Source: Ceratothoa steindachneri
Taxonomy: Eukaryota; Arthropoda; Malacostraca; Isopoda; Cymothoidae
Length of the DNA: 64,000 nucleotides
Direction of reading: 5' to 3'
NCBI GenBank assembly: GCA_963969495.1
Contig: OZ018333.1
Span: 85,725,256-85,789,255, forward strand
Every line of letters begins with the position of its first letter. Within the stretch, counting starts at the first letter, position 1. Positions 35,201 through 46,398 of the stretch are shown here, one piece after another. The translations under genes were made by a program, and so were the position numbers. Below the pieces are notes generated by a model. It ran no database searches. It was not told the origin of the DNA and worked only from the letters and a program-made list of their open reading frames with translations.

Positions 35201-36811
35201 TTCTGCGTAACAAATATAACAGAAAGGCCATGCTTCGTTCACCCAGGCATCAAAGCATGGCATACGGGACAACCTCTGGACCAGGGCCGGTGTCCATGCA
35301 TGAAATGAGAGTGGAAGGAAACACAATGCAACCTGTTATTGAAGGGTTATCTGCCTCTGGAGGTAAAGTCCAATCGGTAGGCTTCTATGACATCACAACA
35401 GGCATTGAATGATAGGGGAGCAGAGTCCAAGTAATATAATGCAGAGGATGCAGCAAAGGATTCCACCACAGACACAGGGTCCAAGATTGTGGTCCCATTC
35501 TACTTAAGAAGGTGAGGGGTGTCCTGCGAAAACTTGCCCCAAATCCTTTTAACTCCCTTCTACACAGCTAGTGGGGTCTCCCCATTAAGAGAGGACATGT
35601 ATACCCACCAGAAAGAGTGGCGGGAATGTTTTAAAACATACCAGAACCTAGCCCAATGAAATTTACAGAGAGTAAAATCATTTGTGCGGCGCTTATAGCA
35701 CATGTATACACAACGCTTCAGTTTTAGTGCTTTCTCACACTCAGCTAACCGCCACAGAAGCGGTTAACATTGAAAATGGCTAGACATTCTTGGGAATTGT
35801 AGTCAGGGCAACGTTGATGAGGATGCCAGAGAACTTAACAGCCTCATCTACCGACCTAACCTCCTCGACTGAGAAAGAAAGATCAGTCATTTCCTGAAAT
35901 GCAGACCACCGTGCCAGGCTCTCAGGCAGCAGCAACCCAGAAAACGTTATTTAAATGGCAAGTGATCACTATCATGGAGGTCATAGACTACCCCAACCCA
36001 TACATAATCAGGCTGTGCAACTAGAGATCACAAAGATAGATCAAGGAAATTAGTCGGTGGTAATAAAGAATTTTGATACTTAAGAAGGAAGATTGCTTGT
36101 TTCCATAGGTGTTAGCTGAAGCAGGGTGGCTGGGTCAGCAAGAAGGGGGTTAGGAAAATGGAATGACTTCGTTAGATAGGGAAGTTTTAGGTTCAGAAGG
36201 TAATGTACATTTGTGTGAATTTCTGAGCTCTTATTTCTTGCTTCTCTGATAATCTTTTAATCACTATTATTATTATAACAAAGTACAGTTGGAGTTTGAT
36301 TATATGTAAGGATGTAATCCAAACACAATGCACTGAGGGCACTGTCCTCTTTGAGAATTTATCAGGGTAGGTTGGGCTCGCTATGCAAGACTTATCCTCC
36401 CTTTCTCAAAACTTAGGCAGGCGGGGTGGGGGGTCCCTCATTTGCAGGATACACCGCTTTCAGGTCACCCAGCCTAGGTGTGGGCATGAGCTGAAACTCT
36501 TTAGTGATGTCTTCCTTTGGGAGGCATCTTTAGAACCCAGGAAGATGGAATCATAACAAAATTCAGGAGTGTTGCCTACTCTAAGTTTAATGATTGTGGA
36601 GGCGCATGGATGTTTTGCCTTATGAGAAACGGTTACATTGGGGGAAGGAGGGGGAGCCGTGGTTTTAGCCGGGGCGGGGTGTGAACCCTTTATGCCACCA
36701 GCTCTACCATGGGAGTGCCCAGGGTGGGTAGGTAGAGCCCTCAGAAGGGTTCAAATGGGGCCGGAAATGACTGTGATCATAGGCCTTTCTTAACATTGAG
36801 GCTTAAGACGT
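32246..36811 (-). mobile_element. Family-A LINE copy G, main segment with tandem duplication
   Basis: Continuation of G after copy D. RT thumb and palm occupy 32246-32950 (catalytic box FYFDDVLISFG, decayed), then RT fingers and linker. About 270 bases at 34135-34405 do not match the family. ORF1 then runs from 34410 to 34895. The part from 33251 onward is duplicated in tandem. The LTR element at 36812 interrupts it. Confidence 0.7.
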
Positions 36812-37084
36812 TGTAGTGGGCCGGAAATCTATACTCTAATCCCAATCGTTCCAACCCACTTCCTACATTAATTCGGACGTGAGAAATAGAAGGAAAATGA
36901 AACGGATTGTATGTACAGTCCTTTAGTTACAAGAAAAATATGGGGTAAATATTTATAAGACATCTCTTACTTATTTACACAAAAAAAATGGGCTTGATCA
37001 ATTTGCAATTTCAATATCCAATCACAGGCTTATAACCTAAGAAGAGAGAAGAAACAAAAAACAAAAGATTAATGTGCAAACAAA
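33251..37084. repeat. 1.92 kb tandem duplication
   Basis: Unit 1 (33251-35167) and unit 2 (35168-37084) are nearly identical, with only scattered substitutions and one-base indels that I can see. Each contains RT fingers to ORF1 of LINE copy G followed by about 270 bases of LTR. The junction AACAAACC/AGGAG at about 35165-35175 joins LTR sequence to RT-finger sequence with 3 bases of shared ACC. Confidence 0.9.
34135..34405. other. Unidentified block inside copy G (copied at 36053-36320)
   Basis: This block replaces most of the endonuclease of copy G. It is AT-rich, includes a TAT/TTA run (CACTATTATTATTATAAC), and has no coding signal that I recognise. It may be an old insertion. Confidence 0.4.
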
Positions 37085-37372
37085 ACCGGTATAATCGAGG
37101 TCTAACACTTTGGATCCGACAAAATGTAAAAAAAAAGAAAAGGCTTCACATGGTAACCTGAGCTGGGGGAGGGGGGGAGGTCCAGCGGGCTGACACTCAA
37201 CTATTTATAACTTTCAGAGGTCTAACAAAGCTGGTGCATCCGAGACATCTTACAGAAAAAAAAGCTGGTGCCTCCGAGCTTGATACAATATATGGTGATC
37301 TGGTCACATCTTCAAGCTATCAAAGAAAAAGCCCTCATTCAAATGGGATGTACAATTATTTAGATTTGTAAT
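36812..37372 (-). repeat. 3' LTR (truncated)
   Basis: Matches 39157-39713 along about 560 bases (shared strings such as CAATTTCAATATCCAAT and GGGATGTACAATTATTTA) with moderate divergence. It ends at TTTGTAAT, where internal sequence follows directly. A third partial copy, at 34896-35167, was produced by the tandem duplication. Confidence 0.85.
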
Positions 37373-37458
37373 TCACCAATCTCATATGCTCCTCAAAACT
37401 CTGTCATAATCAAAATATCATCTATAAACACAATCACATTCAAACTCATATCCTTACT

Positions 37459-39055
37459 TCAACTCAATCTAATAGACACCCTTTCACCCTTCACAAGCCT
37501 TACACTCTCCATAGCAGTCATCTTAATACCGCTAAACAAACTCCTCAAAACATTACCATTTTCCCGTACATACAATTTATACACCCCATTTTTACCAATG
37601 TTTCTCTCAATCTGATCACTCGCAGGATCCACAACCATACAGTTCACTTTCATAAAATCATACCCCAAAATCATACCATACTCACTACTCACCTTATCAA
37701 TCACAGAGAATTCACACAACATCCTTGCATAATGACTGGCCTTTCCGCAATTACCACATGCAAATCTTCCACTCCCCCCAGCATTTGCTCCACCATTCAA
37801 CTTCAGACAATCTTTCTTGAAATGGCCTCTACATTTTAAGCACTCTTTCACACTTTCCTGGCAATCCTTTATCATATACCCCTTCTTACCACACCCAAAA
37901 CATGCACCAGACATCCACCTACATATGACCCTTCCTTCCATGATCTTTCTCACACCATTCGGTCTCTCATTTGCTGGGACATACCTCAGTTGCTCCCTCA
38001 CATACCCATTCATGCGCTTACCACTCATCTGTCCCCTTCCATTTGCACATCCAGCCTGCTGGCCCAGGAAGCTCGACATCACCCCAACTGGCGCAGCCCT
38101 CAGGGCATCCCAATAGCTGACAAAATGCTAGGGTGGAGGAAAGCTCCTGGGCTTTTTACCCCCAACATTTACACTGTAGCATCCATCCTTGTCTAAATCA
38201 CTTTCCTCATCAAATCGCACGCCTTCCAACAGTTCCAAAACATCCTCCCACACTAACCATTCACCTGTCAGACTCATTCTCTCTTTTTCTTTTCCCATTC
38301 AGCCATTCACTTACCTTTCAAGCCTTCTCAAATTCATTCATCCTTTATACTTCACACTCTCATTCATTTCACTTGCCCAATCAGTCTCTCCTTCACCACC
38401 TCATACCTCGGTTCCCCGACACTTGTGATCACATGGAAAAACTCTAATACTTTTCCATCCAAACATTCATCCAGTATCCCTTATTCTCGGGGTACTTGAG
38501 CTTGAAAAACCGCTCAAATTCCCCAAAGAATTCTTCCACACTTTTCCCACCATACAACCTAAACTTATCTACCTTTGTCACTTCCCTTATCAAAATACCC
38601 TTCTACACACTCAATCATACCCTCACTCTCTCCTTCACCCAAGTACAATGAGTCTACACTCTTCCCTCTCACCTTCCAATCCTTCCCCTTTGACCCAGTC
38701 TTCCTTCTTCTCTTGCATTCCACTCTCTTCCATTCTCCATCCTTTCTATCACTCATAATCATCCTATCCTCTCTAGACTCTCACACACTCCCATTGATCC
38801 CATTAGTCTTACCCCTTCAGTCGGAGCAGGGGTCATGGTCGAGGGTCCTGGGGCCAGTCCTGAGCCCTTCATTCATTTGTTGACCTGCTTCTGTCTCTCG
38901 TCCATTTCTTTCCTCATCTTGTCTGTCTTCTCATCCATACTCATCATATCACTCTTCAATCCCTCAATCACGCTCAACATCATATATTCCTCATCTTTCT
39001 GCCTCAACTTCAGCCTCACAATCTCATCATGGAGGTCCTGTTCCACAGAAGCCAT
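37459..39055 (-). pseudogene. Gag-like remnant with zinc knuckles and protease tail
   Basis: Pieces in order: an acidic coiled-coil-like start (39055-38873; MASVEQDLHDEIVRLKLRQK), a basic piece (38762-38565), and the frame 38082-37459. The last holds CFGCGKKGYMIKDC and FACGNCGKASHYARMLC knuckle-like motifs, then YGMILGYDFMKVNCMVVDP, which resembles the ILGxDFL block after the active site of retropepsins. The active-site DTG block is absent, so gag and protease ends are fused by deletion. Confidence 0.65.
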
Positions 39056-39156
39056 TCTCCTTCAGGTTAGTAATAACCTGAATTGGGTGTGAACTGCAAT
39101 CCAATCCTAACAATGCTCCCAGTTTCGAGATCTCACATCCCTATTCAGGCACCAAA

Positions 39157-39965
39157 TATAGCGGGGCCCAAAATCTCTACTCTAATTCCAATCCACTTCC
39201 TACACTAATTCGGATGTGAGAAATTGAAGAAGAATTAAACGGATTGTATGTACAGTCCTTTATTTACAAGAAAAATATGGGGTAAATATTTATAAGATCT
39301 TTTACTTAGTTACACAACAAAAAAAAATGGGCTTGATCAATTTGGAATTTCAATATCCAATTACAGGCCTATAACCCAACCAAGAGACAAGGAGAAACAA
39401 AAAACAAAAGATAAATGCGCAAACAAAGCTGGTATAATTGAGGTCTAACACTTTGGATCTGACAAAATACAAAAAAAAGAAAAGGACTCACATGGTACCC
39501 CGAGCTGGAGGGCAAGGGAAAGTCCTGCCAGCTGCCACTTGACTATTTATAACTTTCAGAGGACTAGCAAGGCTGGCACCTATGAGACATCTAACAGAAA
39601 AAAAGCTGGTGCCTCCGAGCTTGATACAATATATGGTGATCTGGTCACATCTTGAAGCTATCAAAGAAAAAGCCCTAATTCAAATGGGATGTACAATTAT
39701 TTAAATTTGTAATACTCCAAATCAGACAATGCCAGCCACTCTTTACACAAGGAATATTTTGGAATTTAATAGAGTGGCCTTTTGAAAAAATAATAATCAA
39801 CAATTTGCTGAGGAAGAGAAAAAAAACATTTTATACCAAAAACAAATAAACAAAAAAAAAACATTCTCATTCATACACACATTCTTACAGAGGGAGGGAG
39901 AGGGTATCAGGAAAAGGGGTGGGAGAATGGCCCTTCATACACACATTCACATTCACTCCACCACA
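39157..39965 (-). repeat. 5' LTR
   Basis: About 809 bases, TGTG...TATA on the minus strand, the last bases apparently mutated from CA. The outer 250 bases (39714-39965) have no counterpart in the 3' LTR and include a direct repeat TTCATACACACATTC. Placing the LTR end at 39965 gives the ACGT target duplication. Confidence 0.7.
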
Positions 39966-40197
39966 ACGTCACAGGCAGCACCAGGACCAAATGAAATGAG
40001 AGATGATCCTGGGCCTGAATGGCCAGGATCTCCTTCTCAAGGAGATATGCACCACATTGCTTTGAGGAAACAGGGTGCAGCTTTCTGCAATTGACACACT
40101 TGTCCACACATGATTTGGACTTATCATGTATGGCCTTGGTGCAACTTGGACTTCGGGTAACCCCGACTAAGCAGGTCTATAGAAGTGATTTTGTATT
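39966..40197 (-). mobile_element. Family-A LINE copy G, ORF1 fragment between two insertions
   Basis: Aligns with ORF1 knuckle coding of copies B and D (KLHPVSSKQCGAYLLEKEIL, AIQAQDHLSF). It links the LTR element on its left and the hAT on its right, showing that both entered the same ORF1. Confidence 0.75.
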
Positions 40198-42913
40198 CAG
40201 GATTGGAGCTGAAGCCAGTCAAAACTTACTAGCTCCAGCTTTATACACTAAAAGTCCAGTATAAATTTTCCTCTTTCTCAAAAATGTATCACTTTGAAAA
40301 ATCCTTTTCATTATATCATCATCTATTAAAATTAAACCATATTATTTTCCCAAATAAATTAATGATTTCTTTTTTTCTTTCAAATAATAATCTAGAATTA
40401 ATGTTTTAATTTGTAACTTACAAAACTTGTTTTTGCTTAGCTTGTATAATTTATTTTCTGGAACCCCATTAAAATGGCTACTACATCTCAAACAAAAGCA
40501 AGAGCTGCCATGTTTAAGCATTTTATTGTCTCAAATAACGGCAAACATTTTATCTGCCATTGCAAGAAAGTTGATGAAAATTTTGTGGAATCAAAATTAG
40601 TTTCTTGATCACTACAAGCAGCACTACTATCTCTGATTCAAAAAGACTGACTATGACTGGCAAGACATCAAAATTGAAAAGGCATCTACAGAGATTTCAT
40701 CCAAAGATATATGAAATCGTCAACAAGAAAGACACTCAAGTGACTACTTCAACTGGAAATATGAAACATACTATTGGATAAATTTCACCAATAACAAGTT
40801 TTAGGGAACAAACAAATTTACTGTCACAATGCCCTCTGATAAATTGAAGAAGTGTATTTTCTCAAAACCAGCATTCTTAGGTATGAATGGAGAAATGGCT
40901 CAAAACTCAGAATATCTCTAGTAAAAGATAACATTTGGAAGATCATACTTAAAGAATCTAAGTAAAAAAAAAAAAACTTCAAAAACTTCTTGAGAGGCAC
41001 TTTATGTTCCCCCAAATGGATGGATGCATTAGACAGAGTTAATTATTTTGTGATTAATGTCAGATTTATTAATAACTTTAAAAAAGTGGTGACTAAAACA
41101 CTGGTAGTTAAAGATACAAGAGAGCATCTTTGATAATTGATAGAAACTATTTTGTAGGTTTTTTAAATTAAGAAAGAACAAGTTCTATGTGTTATCAGAC
41201 AATGCTTCAAATATGTTAAGTACAATTGAAAAAATTAATCCAGCAAATGTTAATGAAATGTCAAATATGAAGACTTCACTGAAAATGATGATTTAATAAC
41301 ACTTGAAGACAAATTTTTAATGATTTGATTGAAGAAGCTTCTAAATTATCTTTCATCCAACATCAGCGTAGTGCAGTTAGCAATAAAAGATGGTTTAAAA
41401 GGACAGCCTGTAGCAACTATGATTATCATAATCAGGTAAGTAGTCACTGCAGCTAGAATACAAAAAATTGCTTAGGGTAAACTCGCCAATTAAGACGTAA
41501 TTGTGAGAAAAAACTGCTCTGCAAAATATTAATGATCACAATCAAAATCTTTTAGGTAGATGGTTTTAGATCATTTTGAGCATAAAAGATTCTGCTTGTG
41601 GTCATTAAGTTTTGGCTTAGCTGTTTTTTCTCACAAGTGAGTCTTAATTGGTGAGTTAACCCTATTTTGAAAAGACATTCAGGTTTAGGAGCCATTTTAG
41701 ATACAGAAACACATTGGGGGAGCACCTATATGATGATCAAGCATCTGGTACAGATCATCTTGGTCAAACTGGTGGACTGCTTGCAGATGGAATTCTATCT
41801 TCAATGAAGAGAAAAGAGGAACTACTTTTACAAAATACCAAAATACAATCTTATTAGCTGCTGTTTATGTAGATCCAATGAACAAAGTCCTAATGAATGA
41901 TGATCAGAAGGCTAAAGGAAAAACAGCACTTTTATGAAATAGCAATTAGCATGAGAGGGCCGAGATCAGAAAATCAAGAAGACCAAGAAGAAGAAAATTC
42001 AATTATAAGCAGCTAATCAGATTCTTGAAAATGATAATGAAGATTTTTCAAATTATTTAGACAAAATTGAGAAAGCAAATATAAAGCACATCAATGATGA
42101 TGGAGGCAAAGCTCTTAATATAGAAGGAACCAAATTTAAAGAAGATTTTTTGATAGGGTTAAAGGAAGTGGGAAAATATAACCGCTCATCAAAACTGACT
42201 ATAGAAGAATTCCTACCCCTGTATCCAGAGATTCTAAGAAATGTAGCTAGGACTGTAACAGTAATGCCTCCAACCCAAGTCAGCATAGAAAGACTATTTT
42301 CTGCATTAAGAATTATAAAATCAGATTTAAGAGCATCAATGAAAGAAGACTTGGCAGAAGCAGTTTTATTTTTGAGAAGAATAATCAATTAAAAAAACAG
42401 AATATGGGAAGCTAATTTAAAATTGTAAAGAGAATTTAAAATTAAGTCAAATATATCATTATTAAAATTAAAACTAAAAAATACTAACTTTTATTTGAGT
42501 AAAAGTATATTAATATAAATTAAAAAAATTGATTAGTTAACATAAAAAAAGGTTTTAAACTCATTCAATAAGTATAAATAAAACCTTTTTATACATTTCT
42601 TTATAATTTTCACTTAAATATTGGACTTATAGTTAACAAAGGATAGTTGTGTTTTAAATAAAAATATATATTGTAAACTTTATATTATTATCAATAATTA
42701 GCTATTAAGGATTATATTCTAATCAATAAAAGATTAGAATTTTTATTAATAACGATCTATTATGGCCTATTAATAGCACTGAGCAAAGTACAATTTCAGT
42801 AAACTATATCAATCAGTAATATATGGCGAGATGAAATAAAGATGGGAGCCAGATCTGGAGACATATTAGAAAATATTGGAGGTGGACCTTTAGGTATCAG
42901 CTCAACAGCCCTG
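40198..42913 (+). mobile_element. hAT DNA transposon in ORF1 of copy G
   Basis: 2716 bases. The termini are CAGGATTGGAGCTGAAGCC (left) and, read inward from the right, CAGGGCTGTTGAGCTGATACC: short imperfect inverted repeats of hAT style. The 8-base flanks are TTTGTATT (40190-40197) and TTGGTATC (42914-42921), 6 of 8 matching. LINE sequence continues on both sides. Confidence 0.78.
40474..42391 (+). pseudogene. hAT transposase remnant
   Basis: It starts MATTSQTKARAAMFKHFIVS with a BED-like N-terminus (ICHCKKV), then breaks at a stop near 40605. It has many frameshifts. It ends in a well-kept hAT dimerisation region (42150-42391): KLTIEEFLPLYPEILRN, then PPTQVSIERLFSALRIIKSD and ASMKEDLAEAVLFLRR. 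The catalytic middle part is decayed. Confidence 0.85.
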
Positions 42914-43030
42914 TTGGTATCGCAAAAGTGGTGGCAGTAGTAGCCTCTCCAAGGCATTGGCAAGAATGCCTCCAGGTGGTAGCAATACCAACCGGCATGC
43001 ACAGAGTCAGGGAGCTTGCCCCACCCTGTA
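42914..43030 (-). mobile_element. Family-A LINE copy G, last ORF1 fragment
   Basis: Reads LPDSVHAGWYCYHLEAFLPM and GYYCHHFCDTNRA, matching the segment just before and inside the first knuckle in copies B and D. Family similarity ends at about 43030. Confidence 0.75.
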
Positions 43031-43309
43031 CTCTTATATTTCCCTACCACTATCACTAATTAGTTTATCGCCTGCAAAGACCCAATGACACTATCTAACT
43101 CCCACTACGACACGTCAACCCCAGCCCAGCTTACAATGCATACAATGCCTTATTCCCATAAAACCCATTCCAAGCATCTAAAAACACTAATCCCGACTCC
43201 TCACACAGGCCTTTCACATACTCATTCAGTCCAATTGCATGAGACAACCAGTCCATCCTGACATCCAATCTCGGAAGCACACCTGAAACAATGCCATTCA
43301 CTCATCCTT

Positions 43310-44041
43310 TCACTAACCTTTTGTACCTCTCTCGTAACTCACATAACCCACCTTCTTTACATCATTTACTCCCACATGCATAAGCACAACTGTATCCCTC
43401 TTACACCCAAGCACCAGACTATCAGACACATCATTTACACTAGCACTCAGCAAACAAACTCTCACTCCCTTCCATTTGCTTGCACTCAACTTCCTATCTA
43501 AATATCTAATCTGAGAGTAACCCATTGCAAGCACCTCAGTCATCCTCCTAGTCCCCCTAGGCCTAACATTACCTTCTTTCCTGTTCTTATTCAAACTACC
43601 ACTTATTTCACTTTCTGCCACAATTACATCAGGCAAATCACTTTCAACCTCTTCCTCTCTCAGGCCATCGGATCTGTTAGTCAACCTAACAGGTTCCATG
43701 TCCCTCTTACTCACAGACCTAACCTATCTATTATATCCATATTCACCCACCATTCATTTTCACTTACATCAGTCACTTCTTTCTCTCCAGTCCCTAGTCT
43801 AGACCTATCTTCCACCCTTCTGGTCCCAGCCACATTCTTCATACGTACACTTGCATCCCTTCTCACTTCATTCACCAACTCACTTAAAATCTTGCACTCA
43901 CAAAACCACATTTGCACTAGTCACATAACAAACTGGGCATTCAGATACATTTGCTCTTCTTTTAATACCACAGAAATCACAAACTACATACACACTGCTT
44001 ACATCAAAAGGCATACTCACTTCATCCAAAGTAACAGCCAT
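43310..44041 (-). pseudogene. CR1-type ORF1 remnant with esterase-like (SGNH) domain
   Basis: From an ATG at 44041 the frame gives a CDFCGIKRRANVSECPVC zinc-binding motif, then basic linker pieces (43917-43711). After another shift (43714-43313) it reads VLAMGYSQIRYLDRKLSAS and VVLMHVGVNDVKKVGY. The last two resemble SGNH-hydrolase block I (normally GDS, here GYS) and the GxND block; esterase domains are known in CR1-clade ORF1. At least two frameshifts and the lost Ser-box Asp mark it as dead. Confidence 0.6.
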
Positions 44042-44221
44042 ATTGAGAAACTGTTTAAAATATAATTAAAAATTCCTTTAGTATTATGTCTAATACTCAA
44101 AGTTACTATCTTCCTGAACTTAAATATATTACACCGAGAAATCCTGAATGAAAAAAACTCACCGAATGGAGAGCTTGCCGAGAACACGTCTGATTGCTAC
44201 CGATGCTGACATACTTCTCAT
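44042..44221. other. Short spacer between CR1 ORF1 remnant and CR1 fragment
   Basis: AT-rich, no coding signal; possibly 5' UTR of the minus-strand ORF1 element. Confidence 0.3.
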
Positions 44222-45430
44222 CAATATATGGTAAAGTTTTGAATTGGATAACTGAATAGCTGAAAGACAGGAAAGAGAGAGTTGTGCTGAATGTGGTTAG
44301 TCCACAGTTGAGGGAAGTTATCAGTGGCATACCTCAGGGATCCGTTCTAGGCCCTTTATTATTCATAGTTTATATAAATGATACTGGGCAGGCTGTAAAT
44401 AGCAAAGTGTCAATTTTTGCTGATGACACTAAATTGGCAGCTGTAGTCAAAGATGTTGAGGGTTGCTTTAAAGTGCAGAGTGACTTAAATAAGTTATTAG
44501 CTTGGGCTCAGAAGTGGCAGATGACATTTAACCTTAAAAAATGCAAAGTTCTTAACATGGGAAGGGATAATAGGGAATTTAGCTATGAAATAGATGGGCA
44601 TTGGCTGAATTCAGTTGAGGATGAGAAGGAGTTAGGCGTAGTAGTAGATAGGTAACTGAAGTTTTCAAAGCAGTGTATTGAGACAAAAAATAGAGCAAAT
44701 AGGGTTGCTAGGATTCATTAACAGGAATGTTAGCTACAAGAATAAAGAGGTTATCCTTAAACTCTACAACTTGTATGTTAGGCCACATTTAGAGTACTGT
44801 ATACAAGCATGGTCACCACATTTTAGACATGACATCAAACTGCTAGAGTCAGTACAAAGGAGAGCCACAAAAATAATACCTTCCCTGAAGCACCTTGAAT
44901 ATGAAGATAGACTGAGGGTACTAAATATGTTCTGATTTGAGAGAAGATATGTGAGGGGAGATATGATTGAGCTTTTTAAAATCTGCTCTAGGATGGATAA
45001 GTTGGATTTTAGCAAGTTATTTGTAGCCCAGAAACAGCGCCCCCTATCAAGCACCCCTAAACTGAAGTATTACCAAAAATATTTTTCACCAAATGGTATA
45101 TTACTAGAATAGTTTGCCATCTGAGATGGTAGTCCAAACTTGAATGTATTTAAACGCAGATTAGATGATTATATGGGAAAGGAGGGTTAACTAGTCTCAT
45201 TCCTGTGGATGCAGTTTTTTTTATTATTGTATATTACAATTGATTTGGATATTGAAGAATCTTAATAATGATGCTTTTTGTTGATACATTCCTGTGTATG
45301 GTTCTAATTGTATATTGTAAATACATGATCTGACACAATCCTATGGATGCTTTTTGTGGGTGGTTCTGATAGATGCCATTGACTTTTGATAGGCCCTTGT
45401 GGCTTTTGTCATCCATGAAATTATATTATG
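44222..45430 (+). mobile_element. 5'-truncated CR1-like LINE
   Basis: Begins within RT and ends at a CR1 3' terminus (GGCCCTTGTGGCTTTTGTCATCCATG, then a TTATATTATGTTA tail). Frames 44284-44655 and 44678-44935 hold SGIPQGSVLGPLLFIVYIND, SIFADDTKLAAVV and YVRPHLEYCIQAWSPHFRHD. They closely match the intact CR1 at 55536-58355. The FADD box is intact, but a stop near 44653 and a frameshift follow. Confidence 0.85.
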
Positions 45431-45439
45431 TTAAAGCAC

Positions 45440-45950
45440 AAGTCCAAGAAAGTTACGCAATTGTCTCTTAAAAGTGTCCAGACTCCACAGCAACAGCATC
45501 AGGAAGAGCGTCCCACACACCTATGCAGCTCAAGCTGAAAAATCTCTATCTACACTCTGTGGAGCAGTGAATATTGCTGCTCTTATACCTATGACCCCTT
45601 GTACCCATATCAGGGAAAAATTAAAAAGATCATCAGGACTATTACTGCACTTCCCATGAGATATCTTCCAGTACTTACTAATATCTGCTCGGATTAGTCT
45701 TGACCTGACAGAATACAAGATCAAAGCCTCCAATCTTTCACTATAACACAATGTTTCCACCTCATCAATCTGCTTAGTCCACCTATGCTGAATGTTCTCT
45801 AGAAGTCTCAGGTCACCAAGATAACCTGAGTTCCACACACAAGATGCAAACTCCATAATTAGTGTAGCATGAATCAGAAACAAGGTCATCATAAAAGGAT
45901 ACAAGCGGCAAAGAAAAGAGTAGAAGAATGTTGCTACAAAGTGCTGCTGC
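45440..45950 (-). pseudogene. RT C-terminal fragment of another CR1-group LINE
   Basis: The frame 45904-45530 reads IMEFASCVWNSGYLGDLRLL, ENIQHRWTKQIDEV and SRLIRADISKYWKISHGK, the conserved post-palm region (LEYxxxVWxP, LLExxQRRxTK). It differs from the CR1 copies nearby, so it is a separate family. It abuts the 3' end of the plus-strand CR1 in opposite orientation. Confidence 0.65.
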
Positions 45951-46398
45951 CTCGCTCACAACATAAGTAACATGACCATGGAACTTTAAATGGGTGTTAA
46001 CTAAAACACTAAGATAGTGCTGTGATTATTAAATTATTTAAAATAACGGGGGGGGGGATGCAACCCAGCAAAGTAAAGTGGGTATAGGGGGGGCAAAGCC
46101 CCTATTTGTAAATAAAGTAAGTAGCTTCCATCGACTCAAAAAGAGGCTAGGAAAATAGCAACAACAAAAATCACGCAAAAAATCAGCCGTCACTAAACTT
46201 AACGGTAATTTAAGATGAAGATAGCGCCATCATTTCCAATGTTTTAGAAGCAATGTTATTCACCTCATTGAATTACATAGGAATACCTTTTTATTTGGCC
46301 TATTACCCTGGGGGGGGGGCTCTGCCCCCCTAAAGGTTCTCAACAGGGCTCTAAAAGGGACCCTCTTAATTTTAGGCCACTCAAAGTAAAGTATTGAA
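45951..46398. other. Non-coding block with two G-run hairpins
   Basis: No coding signal. Two self-complementary G/C hairpins stand out in AT-rich DNA: ATAGGGGGGGCAAAGCCCCTAT near 46093-46114 and GGGGGGGGGCTCTGCCCCCC near 46311-46330. They could be ends of a small non-autonomous element. Confidence 0.35.

Larger units (their letters stand above)
36812..39965 (-). mobile_element. Deleted LTR retrotransposon inserted in copy G
   Basis: Minus strand. The 5' LTR is 39965-39157 (about 809 bases, starting TGTGGTGGAG). The 3' LTR is 37372-36812 (561 bases, ending CTACA); it lacks the first 250 or so bases. ACGT flanks both sides (36808-36811; 39966-39969). Just inside the 5' LTR, TTTGGTGCCTGAATAGG could be a primer-binding site (TGG start). 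RT, integrase and the protease core are gone, so it cannot move alone. Confidence 0.8.

Noticed and set aside
33313..35412. Two identical 60-149 codon plus-strand proteins in the duplicated unit
   Set aside because: They are antisense to RT-finger remnants of LINE copy G. Their identity comes from the tandem duplication, not from protein conservation.
37817..38447. Plus-strand Pro/Ser/Leu/His-rich frames
   Set aside because: Antisense of the gag remnant in C/T-rich sequence, with no domain or start context.
36812..39965. Endogenous retrovirus with envelope
   Set aside because: Only gag-like and protease-end text remains between the LTRs. No RT, integrase or envelope-like frame is present, so only a deleted LTR retrotransposon can be claimed.
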